The notes: a model not told the origin generated them from the sequence alone. DNA of 40,781 bases from an uncultured Butyricicoccus sp. (GCA_934532985.1 CAKTAV010000016.1:1-40781); one strand, 5' to 3'. Positions 7,798-17,515 are shown, counted from the first letter of the stretch. Numbers and translations: made by a program.

Positions 7798-7826
7798 TTG
7801 ACAGAAAAATACTCCCATGGTATTAT
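7798..7826 (+). promoter_or_regulatory. very strong promoter directly in front of a terminator hairpin
   Basis: Perfect TTGACA (7798-7803), 17-base spacer, TATTAT (7821-7826). Predicted transcription start is near 7833, only a few bases before the hairpin at 7840-7878, so the default product would be an RNA of about 45 bases. Read-through would express the LuxR-type gene at 7930. Confidence 0.75.
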
Positions 7827-7839
7827 AACAATAATGAAC

Positions 7840-7878
7840 AAAGGTGTTCTGTGATTTCACAGGACACCTTTCTTTTTT
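7840..7878 (+). terminator. intrinsic terminator upstream of the LuxR-type gene
   Basis: Perfect 14-bp stem AAAGGTGTTCTGTG (7840-7853) / CACAGGACACCTTT (7858-7871), ATTT loop, then CTTTTTT. It may end the WG-lipoprotein transcript, act as an attenuator for the LuxR-type gene, or both. Confidence 0.85.
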
Positions 7879-7929
7879 CTAATTTTTGATTCGCCGTAAG
7901 GCGGGACTTGGGATAGGAGGTGCATCTGG

Positions 7930-8694
7930 TTGCACATTATGGAGACAAACGATTGGGTGGTGTTCAACAATATCACTTGCCAGATTCATGGCATTCCGGA
8001 TTTTCGAGAGATGTGCCATAATTTCTTGGAGCAGGTGCGGTTGCTGCTGGACTTTGACGCCGCTGTATTCTATTATTCGGATTGTCAGAGCTTGCCGGAG
8101 ATGAAGTATGCGGTATGTTACCGATACAGCGAGGACGCGGCGCGGGAATACCTAGAGTACGGTCAGGAAAATGACTACAGCCGCGGTCTGCTGCTCGGCG
8201 GAAAAAAGATGGTGTATCGCGAAAGTGATGTCTTTTCCGATGAGGAACGCGTCGAAACCGAGTGCTATAAGCGGTTTTGCCATGACGAGGGGTATCATCA
8301 CAATGTTCATATCCTTCCGGCGGAAAACGGCCGAGTGCTGGCGAAGGTTTCGTTCTATCGGCGGCGCGGCAAGCCGGACTTCGTGTATGATGACCTGTTT
8401 TTGCTGGACATGTTTCAGGAGCACTTGGCGCTGCGCATTCAGCGAACGTATGAGGAAGCAAAGCATCATCATGACAAGCTGACCGTGCAGGAGTGTGAGG
8501 AGAAATACCATCTGACCACGCGGGAGACAACCATTCTCGGACTGCTGATTCAAGGACTGCCGAACGATAAGATCTGTGAGCAGCTGTCCATTACGAACAA
8601 CACGCTGAAAAAGCATATTTTGAACATCTATAAAAAGATGGCAATTCGCAACCGAACGCAGCTGTTCAAGCACGTGCGGGAATATTCGGATTGA
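7930..8694 (+). CDS. LuxR-type transcriptional regulator
   Basis: 254 residues. The C-terminal 60 residues are a LuxR/GerE helix-turn-helix: LTTRETTILGLLIQGLPNDKICEQLSITNNTLKKHILNIYKKMAIRNRTQLF. The N-terminal 180 residues resemble a GAF/autoinducer-like sensory fold but no ligand motif is recognisable. There is no receiver Asp phosphorylation pattern, so it is probably a one-component regulator. The TTG at 7930 is chosen as start because AGGAGG (7915-7920) lies nine bases before it; the in-frame ATG at 7939 would be too far away. It is a single gene, convergent with ldh. Confidence 0.85.
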   Translation: MHIMETNDWVVFNNITCQIHGIPDFREMCHNFLEQVRLLLDFDAAVFYYSDCQSLPEMKYAVCYRYSEDAAREYLEYGQENDYSRGLLLGGKKMVYRESDVFSDEERVETECYKRFCHDEGYHHNVHILPAENGRVLAKVSFYRRRGKPDFVYDDLFLLDMFQEHLALRIQRTYEEAKHHHDKLTVQECEEKYHLTTRETTILGLLIQGLPNDKICEQLSITNNTLKKHILNIYKKMAIRNRTQLFKHVREYSD

Positions 8695-8714
8695 GCGGTA
8701 TTACTCAAACAGAA

Positions 8715-8740
8715 AAAACGACGGGACAGCCCGTCGTTTT
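8715..8740. terminator. bidirectional terminator between the LuxR-type gene and ldh
   Basis: AAAACGACGGG (8715-8725) / CCCGTCGTTTT (8730-8740) with a four-base loop. T-runs on both strands serve the two convergent genes. Confidence 0.9.
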
Positions 8741-8755
8741 CGAGAGAAGATACCA

Positions 8756-9691
8756 TCACAGCGAAAGCTGTGTCAGTGCATCGTGCAGGGTCTGTGCTGA
8801 GGCACGCAGCTGTGTCTGTTCGTCGGCGCTCAGCGGAATATCGAGAATGGTTTCGATGCCGCCGCGTCCGATCACGCAGGGCAGACCGATGCAGACGTCG
8901 TCAAAGCCGTAGTGCCCCTGTGCGCAGACCGAGACCGGTAAAACACTGTGCTCATCGCGGACGATGCAGGCGGCGATGCGGAGGACGGACATGGCGATGC
9001 CGTAATACGTCGCGCCCTTGCCCTGAATGATCTCATACGCCGCGCCGCGGACGGATTCAAACAGGGCGTGATAATCCGGCTGAATATTGCGTCCGGCACA
9101 GTAGTCGTCCAAATCAATACCGGAAATGTTGGCGCTGGACCAGACGGGCAGCTCGCTGTCGCCGTGCTCGCCGATGATAAAGGCGTGGACATTGCGTCCG
9201 TCCACGCCTAGCTCGCGTCCAAGCAGATATTTCAGACGGGCGGTGTCCAGCACCGTGCCGGAGCCGATGACGCGGCAGGGCGGAAAGCCGGAAAGACGGC
9301 GCGCGATGTCGGTCAAAAGATCCACCGGATTGGAGACGACGAGAAGAATCGTGTCCGGACAAACGCGGACGACCTCGCGGATGATCGAGCGGAGAACCGC
9401 GGCGTTGCGCTCCAATAGCTGGAGACGGGTTTCGCCGGGCTTTTGATTGACACCGGCGGAGATAATGACGAGGGCGGCGTCCGCCAGATCGTCATAGCTG
9501 CCGCTGCGCACCCGGCAGGGCTGAGAAAACGCGATGCTGTGGCTGATGTCCATGGCCTCTCCCGCCGCACGGCGCTGATCCAGATCGAGCAGCACGAGAT
9601 CAGAAAAGATACCGTGGGTTGCCAGTGTGTATGCACAGGAAGCGCCGACACCGCCGCAGCCGATGATGGCGCACTTCTGATAATCAATCAT
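8756..9691 (-). CDS. ldh: L-lactate dehydrogenase
   Basis: 311 residues. NAD-dependent reduction of pyruvate to lactate, a fermentation end step. The Rossmann motif GCGGVG is at 11-16. The specificity loop is NQKPGETR with Gln83, which favours lactate over malate dehydrogenase (which has Arg there) and Arg89. The catalytic Asp149/Arg152 are followed by His176 in IGEHGDSELP. GGAGG lies eight bases before the ATG at 9691; a longer upstream frame has no RBS. The divergent region to gltB (9692-10000) holds the gltB promoter; no convincing ldh promoter was found. Confidence 0.93.
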   Translation of the reverse strand: MIDYQKCAIIGCGGVGASCAYTLATHGIFSDLVLLDLDQRRAAGEAMDISHSIAFSQPCRVRSGSYDDLADAALVIISAGVNQKPGETRLQLLERNAAVLRSIIREVVRVCPDTILLVVSNPVDLLTDIARRLSGFPPCRVIGSGTVLDTARLKYLLGRELGVDGRNVHAFIIGEHGDSELPVWSSANISGIDLDDYCAGRNIQPDYHALFESVRGAAYEIIQGKGATYYGIAMSVLRIAACIVRDEHSVLPVSVCAQGHYGFDDVCIGLPCVIGRGGIETILDIPLSADEQTQLRASAQTLHDALTQLSL

Positions 9692-9934
9692 AACGATGCC
9701 TCCTTTTTTCTCAGTATTCCGCAGAAATTGTGGAAATATGCAATGCGAAGCAGAAAACATTGCAGGGAGAAAAGAGCGAAATCGGAAATGCCGGAAGGGA
9801 TTTCTGTGCCCGGAATGCAAATTTATCGCTGCAAAATGCAAGTAAACGAATCTGCTGCTTCATAAAATGGGCAAATTGAAGGAATATATACGCAAAAATA
9901 ATTAAAATTTGGGCGAAGAAGAAGGAAAAAATTC

Positions 9935-9963
9935 TTTACAATTCCTCTGAATGGGTGTATAGT
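9935..9963 (+). promoter_or_regulatory. promoter of gltBD
   Basis: TTTACA (9935-9940), 17-base spacer, TATAGT (9958-9963), giving a short leader before the ATG at 10001. The rest of the 309-base gap is A/T-rich with no other feature that I recognise. Confidence 0.75.
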
Positions 9964-10000
9964 GTAAATGACCTCAAAAACCAAAGAAAGGGTAATGTGA

Positions 10001-13000
10001 ATGAGTACTGCAAAATTCAATCACCCGGTTCAAGAACCCGGACTGTATCGGCCGGAGTTTGAACATGACAATTGCGGCATAGGCGCTGTTGTCAATATCA
10101 AGGGTATCAAGTCTCACCAGACGGTTGAGAACGCATTAAAAATTGTTGAAAATCTTGAACATAGAGCTGGCAAAGATGCCGAAGGCAAGACAGGTGATGG
10201 AGTAGGAATCCTGCTACAGGTTTCCCACAAATTCTTCTCCAAAACCTGTAGGGCCTCCGGCATCTTTTTAGGTTCTGAGAGAGAATACGGCGTCGGCATG
10301 TTCTTCTTTCCGAACGATGAGCTCAAGCGCAATCAGGCGAAGAAGATGTTTGAGATCATCGTCGAAAAGGAGGGACTGAAGTTCCTCGGATGGCGTGAAG
10401 TTCCGGTCGTGCCGGAGGTTTTGGGACACCGTGCGCTGGAATGTATGCCGTGCATTATGCAGGGCTTTGTGGAAAAGCCGAAGGACATCGCCAAGGGACT
10501 GGATTTTGACCGCAAGCTGTATGTCGTTCGCCGTGTGTTTGAACACAGTAACGAGAACTCGTATGTGGTTTCACTGTCCAGCCGCACGATTGTCTACAAG
10601 GGCATGTTCCTTGTCGGACAGCTGCGCACGTTCTTTACGGACTTGCAGGACCCGGATTATGAATCGGCAATGGCGATTGTCCACTCCCGTTTCAGCACGA
10701 ACACCAACCCGAGCTGGGAGCGCGCCCATCCGAACCGCTTCATTGTCCACAACGGCGAAATCAACACGATTCGTGGCAATGCGGATAACATGCTCGCACG
10801 TGAGGAGACCATGGCGTCGGATTATTTTCAGGGTCAGCTGCAAAAGGTGCTGCCGGTTATCAACACCGCCGGTTCCGACTCGGCGCGTCTGGACAACACG
10901 CTGGAGTTCCTTGTTATGAACGGCATGGAGCTGCCGCTGGCGGTTATGATTCTGATTCCGGAGCCGTGGGCGAACAATCACACGATGAGTCAGCACCGCC
11001 GCGATTTCTACCAGTATTATGCGACGATGATGGAGCCGTGGGATGGCCCGGCGTCCATTCTGTTCAGCGATGGAGACAAGGTCGGCGCGGTGCTGGACCG
11101 CAATGGTCTGCGTCCTTCCCGTTACTACATCACGGATGACGATTATCTGATTCTTTCGTCGGAGGTCGGCGTTCTGGAGATTCCGCCGGAGCACATTGTC
11201 CAGAAGGAACGCCTGCATCCGGGCAAGATGCTTCTGGTTGACACAGTAGCAGGCCGCGTGATTGACGACGACGAGCTGAAAGAATCATATGCGGCAAAGC
11301 AGCCATATGGCGAATGGATTGACCAGTACATGCTGTCGCTGCGTGACATCAAGATTCCGAATATTGCCGTTGAGGAATACAGCGACGAAGAGCGATCTAA
11401 GCTGCAAAAGGCGTTTGGATATACGTTTGAGGAATATCGCACCTCCATCCTGACGATGGCGAAAATGGGCGCAGAGGGTACCGGCGCAATGGGCATTGAT
11501 ACTCCGCTGGCGGTGCTGTCTGACCAGAAGTCCCCGCTGTTCAGCTACTTTAAGCAGCTGTTCGCGCAGGTTACCAACCCGCCGATTGACGCGATTCGAG
11601 AGAAGATTGTCACCTCCACGACGGTATATGCCGGTAAGGACGGCAATCTGCTTCAGGAAGAGCCGGAGAACTGTCAGGTGCTGAAGATCAACAATCCGAT
11701 TCTAACGAACACGGATATGCTGAAGATTAAGAACATGCACGAAGACGGATTTAAGGTCGCTGAGGTTCCGATCACATACTATAAGAACACCAGTCTGGAA
11801 AAGGCGATTGACTACCTGTTTGTCGAGGTAGACCGCGCGCACCGTGAGGGCGCGAACATTCTGGTTCTGACTGACCGCGGTGTCGATGAGTACCGCGTGG
11901 CGATTCCGTCGCTGCTGGCGGTATCGGCGGTACATCAGCATCTGGTCAAGACCAAGAAGAGAACCTCGCTGGGCATTATTCTGGAATCGGCAGAGCCGCG
12001 TGAGGTACATCACTTCGCAACGCTGCTGGGCTATGGTGCGAGCGCAATCAACCCGTATCTGGCGCTGGATACCATTCATCAGCTGATTAACACCGGTATG
12101 CTGCAAAAGGATTATTACGCAGCGGTCAACGATTACACCGAGGCGATTCTGAGCGGCATTGTTAAAATTGCGTCGAAGATGGGTATCTCGACGATTCAGT
12201 CGTATCAGGGCTCGCAGATCTTTGAGGCGATCGGCATTGACCAGTCGGTCATCGACAAGTACTTTACCGGTACGGTAAGCCGTGTCGGCGGCATCACAAT
12301 TAAGGATATTGAAAAGCAGGTGGATGAGCAGCATACGGCGGCGTTTGACCCGCTGGGTCTGGATGTCGATGAGACGCTGTACAGCATCGGACGTCATAAG
12401 ATGCGTAGCGCCGGTGAAGAGCATCGCTACAATCCGGAGACCATTCATCTGCTCCAGCAGTCCACATGGCGCGGCGATTACGATATGTTTAAGCAGTATA
12501 CCAAGCTGATTGACCGCGAAAACAGCGGCTATCTGCGCAGCCTGATGGATTTTAACTATCCGGAAAACGGCGAAATCCCGATTGATCAGGTCGAGAGCGT
12601 GGACAGTATTGTCACCCGATTCAAGACGGGCGCGATGTCCTACGGTTCGATTTCGCAGGAGGCACATGAGACGCTGGCGATTGCGATGAACCGCCTGCAT
12701 GGTAAGTCCAATAGCGGCGAGGGCGGCGAGGATCTGGAACGCCTGATTGTCACCGATCCGAAGCACAATCGCTGCTCGGCAATCAAGCAGGTAGCGTCCG
12801 GACGATTTGGAGTCACCTCCAAGTATCTGGTCAGCGCACAGGAAATTCAGATCAAGATGGCACAGGGCGCAAAGCCAGGCGAGGGCGGTCATCTGCCGGG
12901 CGGCAAGGTGTATCCGTGGATTGCCAAGACCCGACATTCCACGCCGGGCGTCAGCCTGATTTCTCCGCCGCCGCACCACGATATTTATTCCATTGAAGAT

Positions 13001-14560
13001 CTGGCACAGCTGATTTATGACCTGAAGAACGCCAACAACAAGGCGCGTATCTCGGTAAAGCTGGTATCCGAGGCCGGCGTCGGCACAGTTGCTGCCGGCG
13101 TTGCCAAGGCCGGTGCGCAGGTTATCCTGATTTCCGGATATGACGGCGGCACGGGTGCCGCTCCGCGCAGCTCGATTCATAACGCTGGTCTGCCGTGGGA
13201 GCTGGGTCTGGCGGAGACGCATCAGACACTGATGATGAACGGACTGCGCAACAAAGTGCGCATTGAGACCGACGGCAAGCTGATGAGCGGACGTGATGTT
13301 GCGATTGCGGCTCTGCTCGGCGCGGAGGAATTTGGCTTTGCTACGGCGCCGCTGGTCACGATGGGCTGTGTCATGATGCGTGTGTGCAATCTGGACTCCT
13401 GCCCAGTCGGCGTAGCGACGCAGAATCCGGAGCTGAGAAAGCGCTTTCGCGGTAAGCCGGAATATGTAGAGAACTTCATGCGCTTTATTGCACAGGAGCT
13501 GCGTGAGTACATGGCAAAGCTGGGCTTCCGCACGCTGGATGAGATGGTCGGTCATACAGAGCTGCTGCGAAAGAAGGACGACTGCGTTAAGCAGCATGCG
13601 GCCAATATTGATCTGAGCCGCATTCTGGACAACCCATACGCCGGTACCGGCGAGAAGGTCATCTTTGACCCGAAGCAGGTATTTGATTTCCATCTGGAAA
13701 AGACGGCGGATGAAACCGTGCTGATGAAGAAACTCAAGAGCGCGCTGGATCACAAGCAGCCGAAGAGCATTGACGTGCATGTAAGCAACACGGATCGTAC
13801 GTTTGGCACGCAGTTTGGTGCCGAGATCACCCGACGCTATGGCGACAACGTGCTGGATGATGATATGTACAAGGTGCGCTGCTACGGAGCAGGCGGTCAG
13901 AGCTTCGGCGCGTTCATCCCGAAGGGCTTGACGCTGGAGCTGATCGGCGACAGCAACGACTACTTTGGCAAGGGTTTGTCCGGCGGCAAGCTGGTTGTCT
14001 ATCCGCCGAAGGGAATCAAATACAAGGAAGACGAAAACATTATTATCGGCAACGTTGCACTGTACGGCGCGACGAGCGGCACGGCATATATCAACGGTGT
14101 TGCAGGTGAGCGTTTCTGTGTCCGCAACTCCGGTGCGACGGCGGTTGTCGAGGGCGTGGGTGACCACGGTTGTGAGTACATGACCGGCGGACGCGCGGCG
14201 ATTCTCGGTCAGGTCGGCAAGAACTTTGCGGCTGGTATGAGCGGCGGCGTTGTCTATGTACTGGATATGTACAGCGACCTGTATACTAAGGTCAACAAGC
14301 AGATGGTTTCCACCCAGCGCGTCACCAACAAGTATGACGTACTGGAGCTGAAGGAAATGATCGAGCAGCACACCAAATGCACGGGCTCGGCAAAGGGCCG
14401 TGAGATTCTGGAGAACTTTGAGCAGTATCTGCCGAAGTTCAAGAAGATTATCCCGTATGACTATCAGAAGATGCTGATGTCCATCGTACAGATGGAAGAA
14501 AAGGGCCTGAGCAGCGAGCAGGCACAGATCGAAGCATTCTACGCTAATACCAAGAAGTAA
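10001..14560 (+). CDS. gltB: glutamate synthase large (alpha) subunit
   Basis: 1519 residues, full length. It makes glutamate from glutamine and 2-oxoglutarate using electrons from the small subunit. Order of domains: an N-terminal class II glutamine amidotransferase with nucleophile Cys25 (HDNCGIGA), exposed by removing a 24-residue propeptide; a central linker domain; the FMN-binding synthase domain (GEGGEDLERL, GAKPGEGGHLPGGKV, SGYDGGTGAAP); the 3Fe-4S ligand segment MGCVMMRVCNLDSCPVGVATQ; and the C-terminal GXGXG beta-helix (GKGLSGGKL, ATSGTAYINGVAGERF, GMSGGVVYV). The first gene of a two-gene operon, 12 bases before gltD. Confidence 0.98.
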   Translation: MSTAKFNHPVQEPGLYRPEFEHDNCGIGAVVNIKGIKSHQTVENALKIVENLEHRAGKDAEGKTGDGVGILLQVSHKFFSKTCRASGIFLGSEREYGVGMFFFPNDELKRNQAKKMFEIIVEKEGLKFLGWREVPVVPEVLGHRALECMPCIMQGFVEKPKDIAKGLDFDRKLYVVRRVFEHSNENSYVVSLSSRTIVYKGMFLVGQLRTFFTDLQDPDYESAMAIVHSRFSTNTNPSWERAHPNRFIVHNGEINTIRGNADNMLAREETMASDYFQGQLQKVLPVINTAGSDSARLDNTLEFLVMNGMELPLAVMILIPEPWANNHTMSQHRRDFYQYYATMMEPWDGPASILFSDGDKVGAVLDRNGLRPSRYYITDDDYLILSSEVGVLEIPPEHIVQKERLHPGKMLLVDTVAGRVIDDDELKESYAAKQPYGEWIDQYMLSLRDIKIPNIAVEEYSDEERSKLQKAFGYTFEEYRTSILTMAKMGAEGTGAMGIDTPLAVLSDQKSPLFSYFKQLFAQVTNPPIDAIREKIVTSTTVYAGKDGNLLQEEPENCQVLKINNPILTNTDMLKIKNMHEDGFKVAEVPITYYKNTSLEKAIDYLFVEVDRAHREGANILVLTDRGVDEYRVAIPSLLAVSAVHQHLVKTKKRTSLGIILESAEPREVHHFATLLGYGASAINPYLALDTIHQLINTGMLQKDYYAAVNDYTEAILSGIVKIASKMGISTIQSYQGSQIFEAIGIDQSVIDKYFTGTVSRVGGITIKDIEKQVDEQHTAAFDPLGLDVDETLYSIGRHKMRSAGEEHRYNPETIHLLQQSTWRGDYDMFKQYTKLIDRENSGYLRSLMDFNYPENGEIPIDQVESVDSIVTRFKTGAMSYGSISQEAHETLAIAMNRLHGKSNSGEGGEDLERLIVTDPKHNRCSAIKQVASGRFGVTSKYLVSAQEIQIKMAQGAKPGEGGHLPGGKVYPWIAKTRHSTPGVSLISPPPHHDIYSIEDLAQLIYDLKNANNKARISVKLVSEAGVGTVAAGVAKAGAQVILISGYDGGTGAAPRSSIHNAGLPWELGLAETHQTLMMNGLRNKVRIETDGKLMSGRDVAIAALLGAEEFGFATAPLVTMGCVMMRVCNLDSCPVGVATQNPELRKRFRGKPEYVENFMRFIAQELREYMAKLGFRTLDEMVGHTELLRKKDDCVKQHAANIDLSRILDNPYAGTGEKVIFDPKQVFDFHLEKTADETVLMKKLKSALDHKQPKSIDVHVSNTDRTFGTQFGAEITRRYGDNVLDDDMYKVRCYGAGGQSFGAFIPKGLTLELIGDSNDYFGKGLSGGKLVVYPPKGIKYKEDENIIIGNVALYGATSGTAYINGVAGERFCVRNSGATAVVEGVGDHGCEYMTGGRAAILGQVGKNFAAGMSGGVVYVLDMYSDLYTKVNKQMVSTQRVTNKYDVLELKEMIEQHTKCTGSAKGREILENFEQYLPKFKKIIPYDYQKMLMSIVQMEEKGLSSEQAQIEAFYANTKK

Positions 14561-14572
14561 GGAGGGATAATC

Positions 14573-16057
14573 ATGGGAAAACCGACAGGATTTTTAGACT
14601 ACGAGAGACAGGTCAGCGAGGAAATCAGCCCGCTGGAGCGTATTAAGAATTTCGATGAATTCCATATCCCTCTGCCGCTGGAAAAGCAGCAGCTTCAGGG
14701 AGCGCGCTGTATGGCGTGCGGTGTGCCGTTCTGCCAGTACGGCAAGATGATTGACGGCATGGCGTCCGGCTGTCCGCTGAATAACCTGTGTCCAGAGTGG
14801 AACGACTTTGTCTATCTGGGAAACTGGGAGCAGGCCTATAGCCGACTGATGAAAACGCATTGCTTCCCGGAGTTTACCTCCCGTGTGTGTCCGGCACTGT
14901 GTGAGGCGGCATGTACCTGTAATTTGAATGGAGATCCGGTCTCCACCAAGGAAAACGAGCGTGCGATTATCGAAAATGCCTTTGAAAAGGGTCTGGTAAA
15001 GCCACAGGTTCCGAAGGTTCGCACGGGCAAAACGGTTGCGGTTGTCGGCAGCGGGCCGTCCGGTCTGGCAACGGCGATGCAGCTGAACCGCCGCGGACAT
15101 CAGGTTACGGTGTTTGAGCGCAGTGACCGCATCGGCGGTCTGCTCCGCTATGGCATTCCGAACATGAAGCTGGATAAGTCGGTCATTGACCGCCGCATCA
15201 AGCTCATGGAGCAGGAGGGCATTCGCTTTAAGACGAATGTAAACGTCGGTGTGGATATCAAGGCCAATAAGCTGCTCAAACAGTTTGACCGTGTGGTTTT
15301 GTGCTGCGGTGCGTCTAATCCGCGCGATATCAAGGCGCCGGGACGGGAGGCGCAGGGCATTTACTTTGCCGTGGACTTCCTCAAAGGCGTCACCAAGAGC
15401 CTGCTGGACTCCAATTTTGCGGATAAGACCTATGTTCCGTGCAAGGGGAAGAAGGTTATGGTCATCGGCGGCGGCGACACCGGCAACGACTGCGTCGGTA
15501 CAGCAATTCGTCTGGGCGCGGCATCTGTGCTCCAGCTGGAGATGATGCCGAAGGCGCCGGACCATCGTGCACCGAACAATCCGTGGCCGGCCTGGCCGCG
15601 TGTCTGCAAGACGGATTACGGCCAGCAGGAGGCGATTGCGGTATTTGGCCATGACCCGCGCGTCTATCAGACGACGGTAAAGGAATTTATCGCGGATGAA
15701 AAGGGCAAGCTGTGTAAGGCAGTACTTGTCAAGCTGGAAAGCAAGAAGGACGAAAAGACCGGGCGCATGGCAATGGTTTCGGTAGAAGGCAGCGAGCAGA
15801 CCGTTGAGGTCGATTTGGTTCTGATTGCTGCCGGATTCCTCGGCGCACAGGAATACGTCACGAAGGACTTTAAGCTGGCGCTCACGCCGCGCACGAATGT
15901 GGCGACCGAGCCGGAGCAGTATCAGACGTCGGTTCCGAACGTATTCACTGCCGGAGATATGCACCGCGGACAGTCGCTGGTCGTCTGGGCCATTCACGAG
16001 GGCCGCGAGGCCGCAAAGGAAGTGGATCGATCCCTGATGGGCTACACGAACCTGTAA
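14573..16057 (+). CDS. gltD: glutamate synthase small (beta) subunit
   Basis: 494 residues. It feeds NAD(P)H electrons through FAD and two 4Fe-4S clusters to GltB. The N-terminal cysteine-rich segment CMACGVPFCQYG ... GCPLNNLCPEWN and CPALCEAACTC binds the clusters. GSGPSGLATAMQLNRRGHQVTVFE is the FAD Rossmann motif and GGGDTGNDC the NAD(P)H motif, with the closing 'VFTAGDMHRGQSLVVWAIHEGREAA'. The RBS GGAGG fills the 12-base gap after gltB, so both subunits come from one mRNA. Confidence 0.97.
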   Translation: MGKPTGFLDYERQVSEEISPLERIKNFDEFHIPLPLEKQQLQGARCMACGVPFCQYGKMIDGMASGCPLNNLCPEWNDFVYLGNWEQAYSRLMKTHCFPEFTSRVCPALCEAACTCNLNGDPVSTKENERAIIENAFEKGLVKPQVPKVRTGKTVAVVGSGPSGLATAMQLNRRGHQVTVFERSDRIGGLLRYGIPNMKLDKSVIDRRIKLMEQEGIRFKTNVNVGVDIKANKLLKQFDRVVLCCGASNPRDIKAPGREAQGIYFAVDFLKGVTKSLLDSNFADKTYVPCKGKKVMVIGGGDTGNDCVGTAIRLGAASVLQLEMMPKAPDHRAPNNPWPAWPRVCKTDYGQQEAIAVFGHDPRVYQTTVKEFIADEKGKLCKAVLVKLESKKDEKTGRMAMVSVEGSEQTVEVDLVLIAAGFLGAQEYVTKDFKLALTPRTNVATEPEQYQTSVPNVFTAGDMHRGQSLVVWAIHEGREAAKEVDRSLMGYTNL

Positions 16058-16093
16058 GCATCGTTTTTGGTACTTATTTACATTGTTAATAGA

Positions 16094-16136
16094 AAAGAGA
16101 CGGGCAGTTGCTGCGACAGCTGCCCGTCTCTTTGTA
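16094..16136 (+). terminator. terminator of gltBD
   Basis: 14-bp perfect stem AAAGAGACGGGCAG (16094-16107) / CTGCCCGTCTCTTT (16120-16133). The T-tail is short, but the stem is very stable and lies 37 bases past gltD. Confidence 0.85.
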
Positions 16137-16245
16137 TAGCGTGATTCCTCATTTGATTTGTAATGTTTTTGTAAAGAAAACAAGGGAAAATACGCCAAAA
16201 ACACAGGCGTTTCGCGCATAAATATCGCAAAAAATAGAAAACGAA

Positions 16246-16274
16246 TTGAATTGTATCGTAGGATTTGTTATAAT
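16246..16274 (+). promoter_or_regulatory. promoter of the phosphofructokinase gene
   Basis: TTGAAT (16246-16251), 17-base spacer, perfect TATAAT (16269-16274). With the gltBD terminator it accounts for the gap 16058-16352. Confidence 0.8.
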
Positions 16275-16352
16275 ATCATTGTATTATGCTAAAGAAATAA
16301 GAAACATCCTGCGGCATGAATCGGAGAGAGAAGTAGCGGAGGAGGAAAAACA

Positions 16353-17483
16353 ATGAAGAGAATCGGTATGCTGACCAGCGGCGGCGACTGTCAGGGCTTG
16401 AATTCGGCGCTGCGCGGCGTGGCGAAGGGTCTGTATCAGGAATATGGCGATGATCTTGAAATTATCGGATTTTTGGATGGCTACAAGGGTCTGATGGAAG
16501 GTGACTATCAGATCATGTCCAGCAGTGACTTTTCCGGAATCCTGACGGTTGGCGGTACGATTTTGGGTACCTCGCGGCAGCCGTTTAAGGCGATGAAGAT
16601 TCCGGATGAGAACGGCGTGACCAAGTGCGACCGCATGGTCAAGACCTATAAGGAAATGAATCTGGACTGTCTGGTTATTCTGGGCGGCAATGGAACGACC
16701 AAGTCGGCGAATATGCTGCGCGAAGAGGGATGCAATGTTATCTCGCTCCCCAAGACGATTGATAACGACCTGTGGGGCACGGACACGACGTTTGGCTATC
16801 AGACGGCGATGGATATCGCGACGGATGTCATTGATAAGATTCACTCCACGGCGACCTCACACAGCCGCGTGTTCGTCATTGAAATTATGGGACATGACGC
16901 TGGTTGGCTGACACTGTCGTCGGGCATTGCGGGCGGCGCAGATATTATTCTGATTCCGGAGATTCCGTATTCGCTGGATGTGGTTTGCCAGACATTGGAG
17001 GAGCGGCGCAAGAACGGACGCCGATTCTCGATTATCGCTGTGGCAGAGGGTGCGCTCTCGATGGAAGAAGCCAAAATGTCCAAGAAGGAATTTAAGGCGG
17101 CACGCGCTGCGATGACCGATCCGTCGATTGGCTTCCGCATTGCCCGGGAACTCAGCGAGATGTACGAGCAGGAGGTTCGCGTCGTCAAGCCGGGACATGT
17201 ACAGCGCGGCGGCGGACCGGATGCCGCAGACCGTATTCTGACCACCCGTCTGGGTGCCGGTGCGGCGCGCCTGATTAAGAATCAGCAATATGGTAACATG
17301 GTTGCCGTGCGCAACAACCAGATTATTGCCGTACCGCTCAGTGAAGTGGCGGGCAAGCTGAAGAATGTTCCGGTAGACGATCAGTTGATTGAGACTGCCC
17401 GTGCGATCGGCATTCGCTTTGGTGACGAAGTGGATAACAAGGGCAAAAAGTCCAAGAAAAAGGATAAAAAAGAAAAAGACTAA
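16353..17483 (+). CDS. pfkA: 6-phosphofructokinase, mixed-substrate (group III-like) family
   Basis: 376 residues, longer than classical bacterial PfkA (about 320). It phosphorylates fructose 6-phosphate to the 1,6-bisphosphate. Motifs: MLTSGGDCQGLN at the N-terminus, LGGNGTTKSA where classical ATP enzymes have GGDGS, and LPKTIDNDLWGTDTTFG where classical ATP enzymes have PGTIDND. Gly at the position equivalent to E. coli 104 suggests ATP use, while Lys at 124 is shared with PPi enzymes, so the phosphoryl donor cannot be fixed by reading. The last 16 residues are almost only Lys/Asp/Glu/Ser, probably a disordered tail. GGAGGAGG precedes the ATG. It is monocistronic. Confidence 0.92.
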   Translation: MKRIGMLTSGGDCQGLNSALRGVAKGLYQEYGDDLEIIGFLDGYKGLMEGDYQIMSSSDFSGILTVGGTILGTSRQPFKAMKIPDENGVTKCDRMVKTYKEMNLDCLVILGGNGTTKSANMLREEGCNVISLPKTIDNDLWGTDTTFGYQTAMDIATDVIDKIHSTATSHSRVFVIEIMGHDAGWLTLSSGIAGGADIILIPEIPYSLDVVCQTLEERRKNGRRFSIIAVAEGALSMEEAKMSKKEFKAARAAMTDPSIGFRIARELSEMYEQEVRVVKPGHVQRGGGPDAADRILTTRLGAGAARLIKNQQYGNMVAVRNNQIIAVPLSEVAGKLKNVPVDDQLIETARAIGIRFGDEVDNKGKKSKKKDKKEKD

Positions 17484-17515
17484 GAAGGACGACGAATTCC
17501 TCATTATTTCGCAAC

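Noticed and set aside
11702..14371. Minus-strand open frame of 889 codons opposite gltB (also 541 codons opposite gltD at 14594-16219)
   Set aside because: It lies fully antisense to a recognisable, intact glutamate synthase, the composition is Arg/Leu/His-rich as expected for a shadow frame, and no RBS or domain is visible.
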